From positions 1 through 25,760 of the IMG/VR virus record IMGVR_UViG_3300034404_000004: a DNA stretch of 25,760 bases; one strand, 5' to 3'. Positions within the stretch are counted from its first letter, which is position 1. Each line of letters opens with the position of its first letter. Below are positions 1 to 5,753 of this stretch, piece after piece. The position numbers were made by a program, and so were the translations under genes. Source of the DNA: a virus. The notes beneath the pieces were generated by a model that was given only the letters and a program-made list of their open reading frames with translations, was not told the origin of the DNA and did not search any database.

Positions 1-104
1 CTGACCTCTGCGTCAAATATAAGCACAGAGAGTTTTAAGAGGTCCGCACCAGTTCCCTGTATGGGATAATTGACCGCGTCTGGGAAAGTGTGGGCGGAAT
101 AATT
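1..104 (-). pseudogene. polA: Family A DNA polymerase (polA-type) fragment, interrupted by the prophage
   Basis: Reading the minus strand from about base 104 to base 3 gives an uninterrupted stretch containing FPDAVNYPIQGTGADLLK followed by LSVLIFDAEV. This matches the helix-Q region of family A DNA polymerases, where Taq has NMPVQGTAADLMK, just before the catalytic motif C. The frame leaves the window at base 1, so the C-terminal part lies outside. On the other side the polymerase-like wording stops by about base 90-104, where the phage terminal repeat starts. I infer that the prophage inserted into this gene. It is more likely a host gene than a phage gene because it lies outside the terminal repeat. 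The exact junction cannot be fixed without the right end and its target duplication. Confidence 0.8.
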
Positions 105-123
105 TGACAAAAAAATGGGACAC
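105..123 (+). repeat. Terminal 19-bp repeat, copy 1 (transposase-site candidate)
   Basis: The sequence TGACAAAAAAATGGGACAC occurs here and, without mismatch, at 255-273 and 306-324. This outermost copy abuts the polA fragment and starts with TG, the usual terminal dinucleotide of Mu/Tn552-type elements. I infer that it is the end-proximal binding site for the DDE transposase. Confidence 0.7.
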
Positions 124-137
124 CCTTTGCGGGTTCC

Positions 138-172
138 GGGACATAGGGGGACATTGCGGGACTTTCTGGGAC
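138..172 (+). repeat. GGGAC repeated at exact 10-bp intervals
   Basis: GGGAC occurs at 138-142, 148-152, 158-162 and 168-172, one copy per helical turn. The same pentamer is part of the 19-bp end repeat (117-121). The motifs therefore lie on one face of the DNA, between the outer and inner end repeats. A protein-binding array is plausible but not proven. Confidence 0.55.
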
Positions 173-207
173 GCTTGAAAATCAAGGGCTTCAAATGGTG
201 GGGTTTT

Positions 208-221
208 CTGCAATTTTGCAG
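208..221 (+). repeat. CTGCAATTTTGCAG palindrome, exact copy (phage end)
   Basis: This exact copy lies in the non-coding end region, 7 bp before the 228-273 inverted end repeats. It is the only exact copy outside a gene. Confidence 0.8.
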
Positions 222-227
222 TCTGGG

Positions 228-246
228 GTGTCCCATGATTTTGTCA
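228..246 (-). repeat. End repeat, inverted copy
   Basis: This is an inverted copy of the 19-bp end repeat with 17 of 19 matches. Together with the direct copy at 255-273 it forms a large palindrome with an 8-bp loop (247-254). Confidence 0.7.
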
Positions 247-254
247 AACTTTTC

Positions 255-273
255 TGACAAAAAAATGGGACAC
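255..273 (+). repeat. End repeat, exact direct copy 2
   Basis: This is an exact copy of the 19-bp repeat at 105-123. It is the right arm of the 228-273 palindrome. Confidence 0.75.
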
Positions 274-305
274 TTTTTCATGGTGTTTTGGATTGGGTAA
301 GAATT

Positions 306-324
306 TGACAAAAAAATGGGACAC
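306..324 (+). repeat. End repeat, exact direct copy 3
   Basis: This is an exact copy of the 19-bp repeat, 201 bp inside copy 1. The four bases before it (AATT) also match those before copy 1, so the functional unit may be longer than 19 bp. Confidence 0.75.
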
Positions 325-355
325 CCCCCCTTCTGGGCTTGTTGATTTTCTAAGT

Positions 356-374
356 TTGTCCCGCATCGTTGTCA
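356..374 (-). repeat. Degenerate inverted end repeat
   Basis: The two ends of the 19-bp repeat (TGTCCC and TTGTCA) are kept at the right spacing in inverted orientation, but the middle seven bases differ. It lies just before the stop of the outermost gene. It may be a weak site or chance. Confidence 0.4.
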
Positions 375-379
375 AACTT

Positions 380-937
380 TCACTGCTCTCTAATCTTCTT
401 TCTCACGAGGTCTCTCAGTGCTTCTCCGTAGTAGCTCATCAGCTCCTGCCCCAGTCTTGAGGTAAGGAACTCTACAAATAACCCTCGCCTGATAACCTCT
501 TCTATAATCATCTCCACCACCCCTTCTGCAAAATGTTTCTTGCCCCAAACCCACTTTTGGTGTGGTAGTGGCTGTGGGGGTTTGGATGGGCTTTCGTTCT
601 CTGTTTCTTCTTCTGTATTCCTTTTGGGTTTCCTTCTCTTTCGCTTGCTGAAAATATCCTCATACCTTAGGAGTGATTGGGCTTTTGGTTTTTCTTCTAT
701 CTCACAGTGCCAGCCCTTCACTGCCTCTGCCAGCCATTCCATATCTACAATCTTACACCCGCCTTTCTTCCACACCTGCTTAGCATATTTCAAGTCTTCT
801 ATATAGGTATATGTAAGCGTGTATCTGATGTTGAACTTCTCAAGCTCCTCTTGAGTTTCTCTTGTTGCGTCAAGAAGCATCCGATCGGAGAGGACGACTA
901 CCTTCTTGTTTTCTCTCTCAAGGAAGTATAGCCACAT
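380..937 (-). CDS. Unknown protein, last gene of the head-lysis operon
   Basis: This 185-residue protein is the gene closest to the phage end. Its ATG follows directly on the stop codon of the endolysin gene, and GGTGGAG lies upstream as a ribosome binding site. It is soluble and charged, with no signal peptide or membrane segment. The middle (about residues 90-125) is a Lys/Arg run followed by a Glu/Pro-rich linker, separating an alpha/beta-looking N-terminal part from a helical C-terminal part. I do not recognise the family. In Mu-like phages this terminal slot often holds accessory genes such as DNA modification or host-interaction factors, but nothing in the sequence shows such a function. 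Confidence 0.75.
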   Translation of the reverse strand: MWLYFLERENKKVVVLSDRMLLDATRETQEELEKFNIRYTLTYTYIEDLKYAKQVWKKGGCKIVDMEWLAEAVKGWHCEIEEKPKAQSLLRYEDIFSKRKRRKPKRNTEEETENESPSKPPQPLPHQKWVWGKKHFAEGVVEMIIEEVIRRGLFVEFLTSRLGQELMSYYGEALRDLVRKKIREQ

Positions 938-1540
938 CTACCAATATCTCCACCGCCCGTCTGGCCCACGGCGGTATTTGTCTGCGTATCTATATATCAA
1001 TAAGGAATATTCATAGTTGATTTCACAGGCACTCCTATATTGCTTGCATTCCGTCCTTACCCTCCACACACACACTTGTCCCCTTCTGCAATTTTGCAGA
1101 CAGCTTTTCCATTCCCACGCACCTGCTCGTCTGCATTCTCGGATAACCCAATCACCTCCGTTATAGCGTTGATAGACAATCCAGAGGCGGGAGGTGGGGT
1201 TGCTTTGGATAAGTGTGTTCAGATAATAGGTAAAGGCATAGAAGTGGTCTTTGCTGTGTGGCTTTGTGTAATCAGGGAATAGTGGGCGTAGCAATGGGTC
1301 AAGGAATTTAGGTGTCAATTGGAAAAATCCGACTGAACCGTGTCCATCCGCACTCTCCTTCCACCGACAAGAAGTCTCTTTCTCGGCGGTAGCTACGTTA
1401 TAGTGGGCTGGGTAGTCTTTAGCTATGTATTTTTCTGTTGCTTCCCTTATGGCTGGTTCAAGCTTCAAGCATCTGGGATTAGCCCAGAGCAAAGACAAGA
1501 CCGATGTAAAGAAGTAGAACAATGCTATAAATCTTGTCAT
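938..1540 (-). CDS. Secreted endolysin of the lytic transglycosylase (SLT) type
   Basis: This 200-residue protein should cleave peptidoglycan at the end of infection. Residues 1-20 form a hydrophobic signal segment ending LLWA, so it can reach the periplasm through the host Sec system without a hole. The SLT fold is shown by the catalytic Glu candidate in AEKETSC (Glu55), the following GSVGFFQLTP (residues 68-77, equivalent to the GxxGxxQ motif) and YQRYNGG near residue 125 in the place of the usual AYNAG motif. Several cysteines beyond residue 140 suggest disulphides. GGAGA precedes the ATG. The start overlaps the end of the holin gene, and spanin genes lie just upstream, completing a lysis cassette. 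Confidence 0.85.
   Translation of the reverse strand: MTRFIALFYFFTSVLSLLWANPRCLKLEPAIREATEKYIAKDYPAHYNVATAEKETSCRWKESADGHGSVGFFQLTPKFLDPLLRPLFPDYTKPHSKDHFYAFTYYLNTLIQSNPTSRLWIVYQRYNGGDWVIRECRRAGAWEWKSCLQNCRRGQVCVWRVRTECKQYRSACEINYEYSLLIYRYADKYRRGPDGRWRYW
1086..1099 (+). repeat. CTGCAATTTTGCAG palindrome, exact copy (in endolysin gene)
   Basis: This is an exact copy of the dispersed 14-bp interrupted palindrome (arms CTGCAA and TTGCAG, spacer TT). On the coding strand it reads Leu-Gln-Asn-Cys. Confidence 0.8.
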
Positions 1541-1757
1541 AAGGGTCTCTCCAATCTATAAACCCGACTTTTAAAACTCTTGTGATGTAGTAATAGACCA
1601 AGCCAGCCGAGGCAAGGGCTACCTTTCTGGCTATCGCACTCAAAAGCGTGGGCTGGTCGTAGACATAGACAAAAGCTACAAGCATAAACACAATTGCAAG
1701 TGCTATATCAACGCTGTAATGCTTCAGTATTCTTCTTAGCAACTCTATTGCCTGCAT
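1479..1757 (-). CDS. Holin
   Basis: This 92-residue membrane protein has three predicted membrane segments: about residues 17-35, 43-60 and 75-91. A charged turn (WRDPYDK) lies between the last two, as in three-helix (class I-like) holins. It would form the inner-membrane lesion that triggers lysis. GAGGTG lies before the ATG. The gene overlaps the start of the endolysin gene by 62 bp and follows the spanin pair, which supports the assignment. Because the endolysin has its own signal, the holin could be a pinholin. The class call is an inference. Confidence 0.75.
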   Translation of the reverse strand: MQAIELLRRILKHYSVDIALAIVFMLVAFVYVYDQPTLLSAIARKVALASAGLVYYYITRVLKVGFIDWRDPYDKIYSIVLLLYIGLVFALG

Positions 1758-1993
1758 GTGTTAATCACCTCCCGCAGGATTTGGTTCTCCCTTTCAAGTC
1801 TGAACATGTAATTGAGTAAAGACTGCAATTTTTCAGTGTGTGGCTGGTCTGGTTTTATCACGGGTCTTTCTGTTTTTGGGATGTCGGGGACAGGGCATTT
1901 AACGATAACTTCCTTTTCTATCACTTGCACTTGTGGCTTCGTAGCACAGGCAAAGAGGAACAGACTAATTACTAAAACGCTTGCTCGCTTCAT
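1745..1993 (-). CDS. Outer-membrane spanin lipoprotein (Rz1-like)
   Basis: This 82-residue protein starts with a short lipoprotein signal whose lipobox is LFAC, so Cys15 would be lipidated and the protein anchored in the outer membrane. The mature part is proline-rich (about residues 34-53) and then helical, as in o-spanins. Its start lies inside the end of the preceding coiled-coil gene in another frame, the arrangement typical of Rz/Rz1 pairs. Together they fuse the inner and outer membranes in the last lysis step. GGAGATG precedes the ATG. Confidence 0.8.
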   Translation of the reverse strand: MKRASVLVISLFLFACATKPQVQVIEKEVIVKCPVPDIPKTERPVIKPDQPHTEKLQSLLNYMFRLERENQILREVINTCRQ

Positions 1994-2303
1994 CTATCAT
2001 CTCCTTTAACGCTTCGCATTCATTTGTATGCGGTGGGATGCTCACTTGTGGGATGGGTTCGGTGGCTTTTTTCAGGAGGGTAGCATATCTACGTTCTATC
2101 TTTCTTTTATCAAGTTCGCACTTGCTTTTTAGTTCAGAATAAAGCTGTGTGTATTTGACGAGGTTCTCTTGTGTGGATTTCAGTTCTGTTCTGCATTGAG
2201 ATAGTCTTTCAGTAGTTTGTAGATGCATTTTACGTTCAATAAGCAAGCCAACCGACAGAAGCCCACATACTACCAAAAGCGTAAAAGACAAAGCCCAGCT
2301 CAT
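1965..2303 (-). CDS. Inner-membrane spanin (Rz-like)
   Basis: From the ATG at 2303 this is 112 residues: one N-terminal membrane helix (about residues 3-22) followed by a long Lys/Glu/Gln-rich coiled coil. This is the usual i-spanin plan. An in-frame ATG at 2348 exists. I prefer 2303 because it overlaps the upstream stop as ATGA, like most genes of this operon, and places the membrane anchor at the N-terminus. Its 3' end overlaps the Rz1-like lipoprotein gene by 29 bp in a different frame, which supports both calls. Confidence 0.8.
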   Translation of the reverse strand: MSWALSFTLLVVCGLLSVGLLIERKMHLQTTERLSQCRTELKSTQENLVKYTQLYSELKSKCELDKRKIERRYATLLKKATEPIPQVSIPPHTNECEALKEMIDEASKRFSN

Positions 2304-2497
2304 GGGAACCTGAACCTCATTTTCCTTCTTACTGTGCCGCCAGACCACCCTACACTGCTACCGCCGAAATTCTGTAGCCAATCGTCTCTTCTCTTCTTGA
2401 CTGAAAACCTCAAGCTTCGTTTTACCACAACCTCGTTCCATTTTCGCCCTACTGAAAATCTCAAGCTTCGTGTGATTTGCACATCATAGTTTGCCAT
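2300..2497 (-). CDS. Small basic protein with a duplicated SLRFSV motif
   Basis: This 65-residue protein carries two copies of the hexapeptide SLRFSV about 17 residues apart (near residues 11 and 28). They are encoded by a 20-bp direct repeat with one mismatch (2400-2419 and 2451-2470). It is rich in Arg and Trp and ends with an Arg/Lys-rich tail. It sits between an unknown gene and the spanins, with GAGGTG upstream and a TGATG overlap with the preceding stop. I do not recognise it. A small structural or lysis-linked role is possible from position only. Confidence 0.65.
   Translation of the reverse strand: MANYDVQITRSLRFSVGRKWNEVVVKRSLRFSVKKRRDDWLQNFGGSSVGWSGGTVRRKMRFRFP
2400..2470. repeat. 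20-bp direct repeat inside the small basic gene
   Basis: Two 20-bp copies start with ACTGAAAA and end with AAGCTTCG. They lie at 2400-2419 and 2451-2470, differ at one base, and encode the repeated SLRFSV peptide. Confidence 0.75.
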
Positions 2498-2694
2498 CAC
2501 TTCACCTCGTAGACTATTTCGTTCCCGATCTCTCTGATTTTGTATATGCTTTCAAACTGAGTTTTAAGCTTTTCTTCTATCTCTTCCGCTGCAACGCCCA
2601 CCCACTCCTCTTTTCTTATCATGAAGCCTTCTTCAAGGCGAAGCTCGTAAGCCTCTTTAACCTTGCGGTCTTCAATCACAAACACATACTGCAT
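2497..2694 (-). CDS. Small acidic protein of unknown function
   Basis: This 65-residue, Glu/Lys-rich protein begins with QYVFVIEDRKV and continues as a helical EEI/EEKL stretch. It has no membrane segment or known motif. An in-frame ATG lies at 2700, but the strong AGGAGGT at 2702-2707 is only one base from it and 7 nt from the ATG at 2694, so I choose 2694. The gene lies directly after a virion protein gene and before the lysis cluster. I cannot assign a function. Confidence 0.65.
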   Translation of the reverse strand: MQYVFVIEDRKVKEAYELRLEEGFMIRKEEWVGVAAEEIEEKLKTQFESIYKIREIGNEIVYEVK

Positions 2695-2707
2695 ATTCAT
2701 ACCTCCT

Positions 2708-3265
2708 TTATGCTCTTGAGAGCTCTAATATGTAAGTAAATGTGATAGTGTCTCCGCTGGCGACATCAATTGGAGTATCAAGCACAGAACGATCAAAGAA
2801 GTGCCAAGCCCGCATATATTCGTTATAACTCCATACTGCATGTTCGGAAACGGTGGCTGATGCGGAGTATGAAAGTATGGCGATAGAACGCAGTCTGTAT
2901 GTTTGGCTTGTCGTGTCAAAGAAATAGTTGTAAGTGGAGGCACTTACGGGAGTTGTTTGTATCGGAGACTGTAGCGCAGTATCTGTAAAGCTTTCAGGGT
3001 TTGTCCCTGTTCCAGAAGTGTGCCCGATGGCTGTGCCCCATTGGTATGATCTTGTAAAATTATTGTCGTCGTTATGAAACGCCCCAAGCGCCTTCAGGAG
3101 TGTGATCATTCCTCTATTTGTTATAAGCTTTTGGCTTTGTAGCCCGTAATCAATTTCCTCTCCATCTTTCGTTATTTTCTTTGCGTAAAGCTTACTCCCC
3201 ACAACGAGCAGTTCCACCTCCGGCATTATTAGTTTTCTAAAAACTCTCAAAAGCTTGTGCCTCAT
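2708..3265 (-). CDS. Putative virion structural protein
   Basis: This 185-residue protein has a basic N-terminus and a Ser/Thr/aromatic-rich, beta-looking body from about residue 90. It ends with a pattern frequent in phage structural proteins: aromatic residues, FDRSV near residue 157, then an SGDTITFTY strand before the C-terminus. Its place after the head-tail connectors, and the lack of any catalytic motif, suggest a decoration, neck or fibre component. GGAGGTGG lies 8 nt before the ATG, which directly follows the stop of the preceding gene. The exact role is unknown. Confidence 0.65.
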   Translation of the reverse strand: MRHKLLRVFRKLIMPEVELLVVGSKLYAKKITKDGEEIDYGLQSQKLITNRGMITLLKALGAFHNDDNNFTRSYQWGTAIGHTSGTGTNPESFTDTALQSPIQTTPVSASTYNYFFDTTSQTYRLRSIAILSYSASATVSEHAVWSYNEYMRAWHFFDRSVLDTPIDVASGDTITFTYILELSRA

Positions 3266-3553
3266 TTATTCCACCTCCATAACTCTGATCTCTTTGTTGT
3301 TTGCATACACGTAAATCTCAAAGCCTGATAGGAAGTTAAAAGAGATGCTGTCTCCCGGGCTAAGCTTAAATCCGTTCGTGTTATTTACTGTGTTGTTTCC
3401 GATATAGACCTCCGCATCAGAGACATTCTGAATAATCACCCACCTCGCCTCAGGGTCAAGGTCTATCTGCACTCTACCGTTTACAGTTATTGCCCTCGTT
3501 CTGATTATTCTTCTCAAAGTTTCTTGACTTAGAGGTCTATACTCGTAGCTCAT
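3266..3553 (-). CDS. Small beta-rich virion protein (decoration or neck)
   Basis: This 95-residue protein has the pattern WVIIQNVSDAEVYIG, then GFKLSPGDSISF, then alternating hydrophobic strands. Such short beta-sandwich proteins are common in phage head or neck modules. It overlaps the stop of the preceding connector gene as ATGA, with AGGAGG upstream, so it is translationally coupled. The fold assignment is by pattern only, and I cannot tell decoration protein from neck protein. Confidence 0.6.
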   Translation of the reverse strand: MSYEYRPLSQETLRRIIRTRAITVNGRVQIDLDPEARWVIIQNVSDAEVYIGNNTVNNTNGFKLSPGDSISFNFLSGFEIYVYANNKEIRVMEVE

Positions 3554-3897
3554 AGTAGCCTCCTTTTAGCTTGCGCTTTAATCAAAGCAAACAGATAGAT
3601 GTCGTTGTTCGCATACTCAACAGAGAAGTCCGTTAACGGTAGCTTGCTGTAAAGTTTCTGCAAAACTGCATCTACTTCAGACTGAAACTCGTCAAACTGA
3701 GAAAGCTTCTTTTTGTGTGCTACGATGATAACAAAGCTTGAGATTGTGCTGTTTCTGTCTATCTGTTCTCTCTCTAAGAACACGCTCATGAGCTTTTGAA
3801 CGTCTGCACGGAGTTCTTCAGTGTTTTTGTATCCGAGAACGTGGGCGTAATCTGGGAACAGTCTGTTCAGTTCAGCATACAAGTCTAAAAGCCTCAT
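3550..3897 (-). CDS. Putative tail terminator or neck protein
   Basis: This 115-residue protein sits directly after the HK97-gp10-like and adaptor genes, the usual slot for a tail terminator. It has a helical N-terminus, a central strand (SSFVIIVAHKK) and a C-terminal half in which short strands alternate with a helix (FSVEYANNDIYLFALI). No catalytic motif is visible. ATGA overlaps join it to both neighbours. The role is inferred mainly from gene order. Confidence 0.55.
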   Translation of the reverse strand: MRLLDLYAELNRLFPDYAHVLGYKNTEELRADVQKLMSVFLEREQIDRNSTISSFVIIVAHKKKLSQFDEFQSEVDAVLQKLYSKLPLTDFSVEYANNDIYLFALIKAQAKRRLL

Positions 3898-4238
3898 GCC
3901 CTTTTCACCTCGTAGCTCTGAGGGTTTGTTCCAGCGGTGGTCATCGTCTTTCTGTTAAAAAGATTCTGCAGTTCGTTTTGCATCTTGAGATACATATCAG
4001 ACTTTTCGTAGTATTTGCTGTCTTCAGATTGTGCTAATCTAAGATACAGTCTTCTCAGTGCTACGATTTTTGCGTATTCCCTTGCCCACTCAAGCCCTGC
4101 GGAATTCAAATCTTCGGGCTGGACACCAAACAGGGCAAGTGTTCTTTCTGTAAAAACATTAGCAAAGCTTATATCGGTATCACTTGGGCTTATGGGTTCA
4201 TCTGTAAAGTCTGTGTGGGTGATAAACTCAAAACTCAT
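3894..4238 (-). CDS. Putative head-tail connector (adaptor) protein
   Basis: This 114-residue, mostly helical protein has a conserved-looking core of REYAKIVALRRLYLRLAQ followed by an amphipathic helix (KSDMYLKMQNELQNL). That layout resembles helical head-tail adaptors of the HK97-gp6 or Mu gp36 type. It is joined by ATGA overlaps to the gp10-like gene upstream and the putative terminator downstream. Family membership is an inference from shape and position. Confidence 0.55.
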   Translation of the reverse strand: MSFEFITHTDFTDEPISPSDTDISFANVFTERTLALFGVQPEDLNSAGLEWAREYAKIVALRRLYLRLAQSEDSKYYEKSDMYLKMQNELQNLFNRKTMTTAGTNPQSYEVKRA

Positions 4239-4681
4239 ATCACTCCCTCCAAAGCTTTCATAAACTCTACAGCTACCTTTTGTGCCCTATCTTGCAAGTT
4301 TGCAAAGAAGAATGGATAGGGCTTGCTTCCCGGGTGGCTGACTTTCTTTCTGAAGATGTAGCCCTCGGGAGTGGGAATTTTCAAGGCTTTCCTTCTTTTT
4401 GGTAGTATGGTATGTGGCTTAGTGCCAAACTCCACATACTTAGCATAATCCGCCTGTGCTATTATACGTGCGGACGTCTCCGACGCCATATACCAAGTAA
4501 TAGACCTTTGCAAGTTTCCAGTTCTCGGCGTAAAAGCCCGCCCGCTGTCTATCCAATCGTGAATGTCTTTCACATATGTCTCAGCTGCTATCATGATTGC
4601 TCTCCTAAGACTTTTTTCTACTGCGCCTTGTTGGAGTATCTGCGGGAGTTTCTTTATTTTCAGTTCTACCTTCATCTTCAA
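4235..4681 (-). CDS. HK97 gp10-like / Mu gpG-like neck protein
   Basis: This 148-residue protein carries the signature of this family: TPRTGNLQRSI near residue 52, then YAKYVEFGTKPHTILP near residue 80, and a late PYPFFF segment where family members have a similar aromatic patch. Such proteins help complete or join the tail to the filled head. A second in-frame ATG lies two codons downstream. Its start overlaps the preceding gene by 77 bp in another frame, which is unusually long for this otherwise tight operon. Confidence 0.75.
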   Translation of the reverse strand: MKMKVELKIKKLPQILQQGAVEKSLRRAIMIAAETYVKDIHDWIDSGRAFTPRTGNLQRSITWYMASETSARIIAQADYAKYVEFGTKPHTILPKRRKALKIPTPEGYIFRKKVSHPGSKPYPFFFANLQDRAQKVAVEFMKALEGVI

Positions 4682-4832
4682 TTACCTCTATTTGGTTTCC
4701 GTATATGGCTATGAGGCGCCTCAGGAGTTGCTCAGGGACGGGTCCCACAGATGCGCCGTCCTTAAAGTGTATAACACCCCCGGGGAAGTAAAGGGGGCTA
4801 TCTCCTTGCCACGGAATTCTCACTCTCTTCAT
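4605..4832 (-). CDS. Small protein after the major capsid gene
   Basis: This 75-residue protein has a beta-looking N-terminus (IPWQGDSPLYFPGG), a helix containing VPEQLLRRLIAIYG near residue 32, and a disordered Thr/Arg/Lys tail. It starts 2 bp after the capsid gene stop and shows no clear Shine-Dalgarno, so it may depend on translation of the capsid gene. The tail is encoded in the region that overlaps the gp10-like gene. Its position suggests a head-tail joining role, but I do not recognise it. Confidence 0.55.
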   Translation of the reverse strand: MKRVRIPWQGDSPLYFPGGVIHFKDGASVGPVPEQLLRRLIAIYGNQIEVIEDEGRTENKETPADTPTRRSRKKS

Positions 4833-4834
4833 GA

Positions 4835-5713
4835 TTAGTTATTGATGTTGATTATCTTAGCTACATCCCACTTGTTCTTAGATGCCATACTTACATACCA
4901 CTTCAGTCTCCACTTTCTTGCGTCCTTGTCTTGAACTTTACCGACTTCCTCTATCACCACGCCAGCGCTGTCTCCCATATACACGCCGTGCACTGCGGTT
5001 TGTCCAAGTCTCACTGCATACACGGAGGTCAGCCCTGAGGTGATTGGAATGTATTCATTTCTGAGGATTGGAATTCCGTTGTATGCCAGCACAGGTCTTC
5101 CGAAATTAGGCAACATCACTTGCTCAGGAGTGGTGTAAAGAGTTCTGAGTAAAGCCTTAATGGAAAGGTATGTTCTCGGATGGACTATAATCGCAGTGGG
5201 TTCTGCTCCGGCGGGGAACTTTTCAAGCAGCTGGTCAAACAACTGGAACGATATGGGAGCACCTCCCGATCCAGCATCAACCACCATACTCGGGTCTACA
5301 AACCTATCAAGCCCGTCGAACTCGTTGGGGTTTGCTTGAGATCCTGTGATGAACAATCTCTTGAATGCCCTTGTGATAGCTTCTGATGCGGCAAGTGTCT
5401 TCTCAAGTACACGGTCCACAAGCTGTTCCACTGCGGTAGCTTCAAAGTTGTAGACTACCACATCTGCAGCGATCATTGAAATCCTGTTCTGCATGACGGT
5501 GCCGACCGTGTCCACTTCAGGGATGGTTCCGTAAGGATCCACTACTGACGCCGTAGGAACATCGCCAGTCCTATACCAGCTGTAGATGTTCGTTTGGCTC
5601 TTGGTGAAAGGTAGTAAGGCAAATAGTTCATCCTTGTCTGCCATATACTCAATGACCGCCCTCTCGGTTGTCTCCGCGGAAAGCTTACCTGCTAAAACAC
5701 TCAACACACTCAT
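4835..5713 (-). CDS. Major capsid protein (HK97-fold type)
   Basis: This 292-residue protein follows the scaffold gene and has the make-up of phage coat proteins. It has a helical N-terminal arm, a central segment with ITRAFKRLFITGS where many coat proteins have a long spine helix, a PTAIIVHPRTYLSIKALL segment, and a C-terminal beta region (GVYMGDSAGVVIEEVGKV). AGGAGG lies 6 nt before the ATG. A 13-codon mini-ORF ends across this ATG, so capsid translation may be coupled to it. No protease domain is fused to it and no separate head protease is visible in the window. Confidence 0.8.
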   Translation of the reverse strand: MSVLSVLAGKLSAETTERAVIEYMADKDELFALLPFTKSQTNIYSWYRTGDVPTASVVDPYGTIPEVDTVGTVMQNRISMIAADVVVYNFEATAVEQLVDRVLEKTLAASEAITRAFKRLFITGSQANPNEFDGLDRFVDPSMVVDAGSGGAPISFQLFDQLLEKFPAGAEPTAIIVHPRTYLSIKALLRTLYTTPEQVMLPNFGRPVLAYNGIPILRNEYIPITSGLTSVYAVRLGQTAVHGVYMGDSAGVVIEEVGKVQDKDARKWRLKWYVSMASKNKWDVAKIININN

Positions 5714-5751
5714 TTCACGCCTCCTTTAGGTTTTTTAGGCTTCTTTGCCAT
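5710..5751 (-). CDS. 13-codon Lys/Pro-rich mini-ORF coupled to the capsid gene
   Basis: Between the scaffold and capsid genes lies an ATG with its own GGAGGT 8 nt upstream. It reads MAKKPKKPKGGVK and ends in a TGA that overlaps the capsid ATG (ATGA). The GGAGG that serves the capsid gene is inside this mini-ORF, encoding GGV. It could be a translational coupler that raises capsid expression, or a small cationic peptide. It is too short for family recognition, and similar leader ORFs can be chance. Confidence 0.5.
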   Translation of the reverse strand: MAKKPKKPKGGVK

Positions 5752-5753
5752 GT

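Noticed and set aside
115-300. Plus-strand reading frame in the phage end as a gene
   Set aside because: It runs through the repeat array, has no ribosome site, and its protein is an artefact of G-rich repeats.
105-324. Short spaced repeats as a CRISPR array
   Set aside because: The repeats are 19 bp, unevenly spaced and in both orientations, with no cas gene near. Their place at the element border fits transposase sites.
4292-4305. TTGCAAGTTTGCAA as another dispersed palindrome
   Set aside because: It shares only the TTGCAA-like arms and differs at the ends and the spacer. I left it out of the count.
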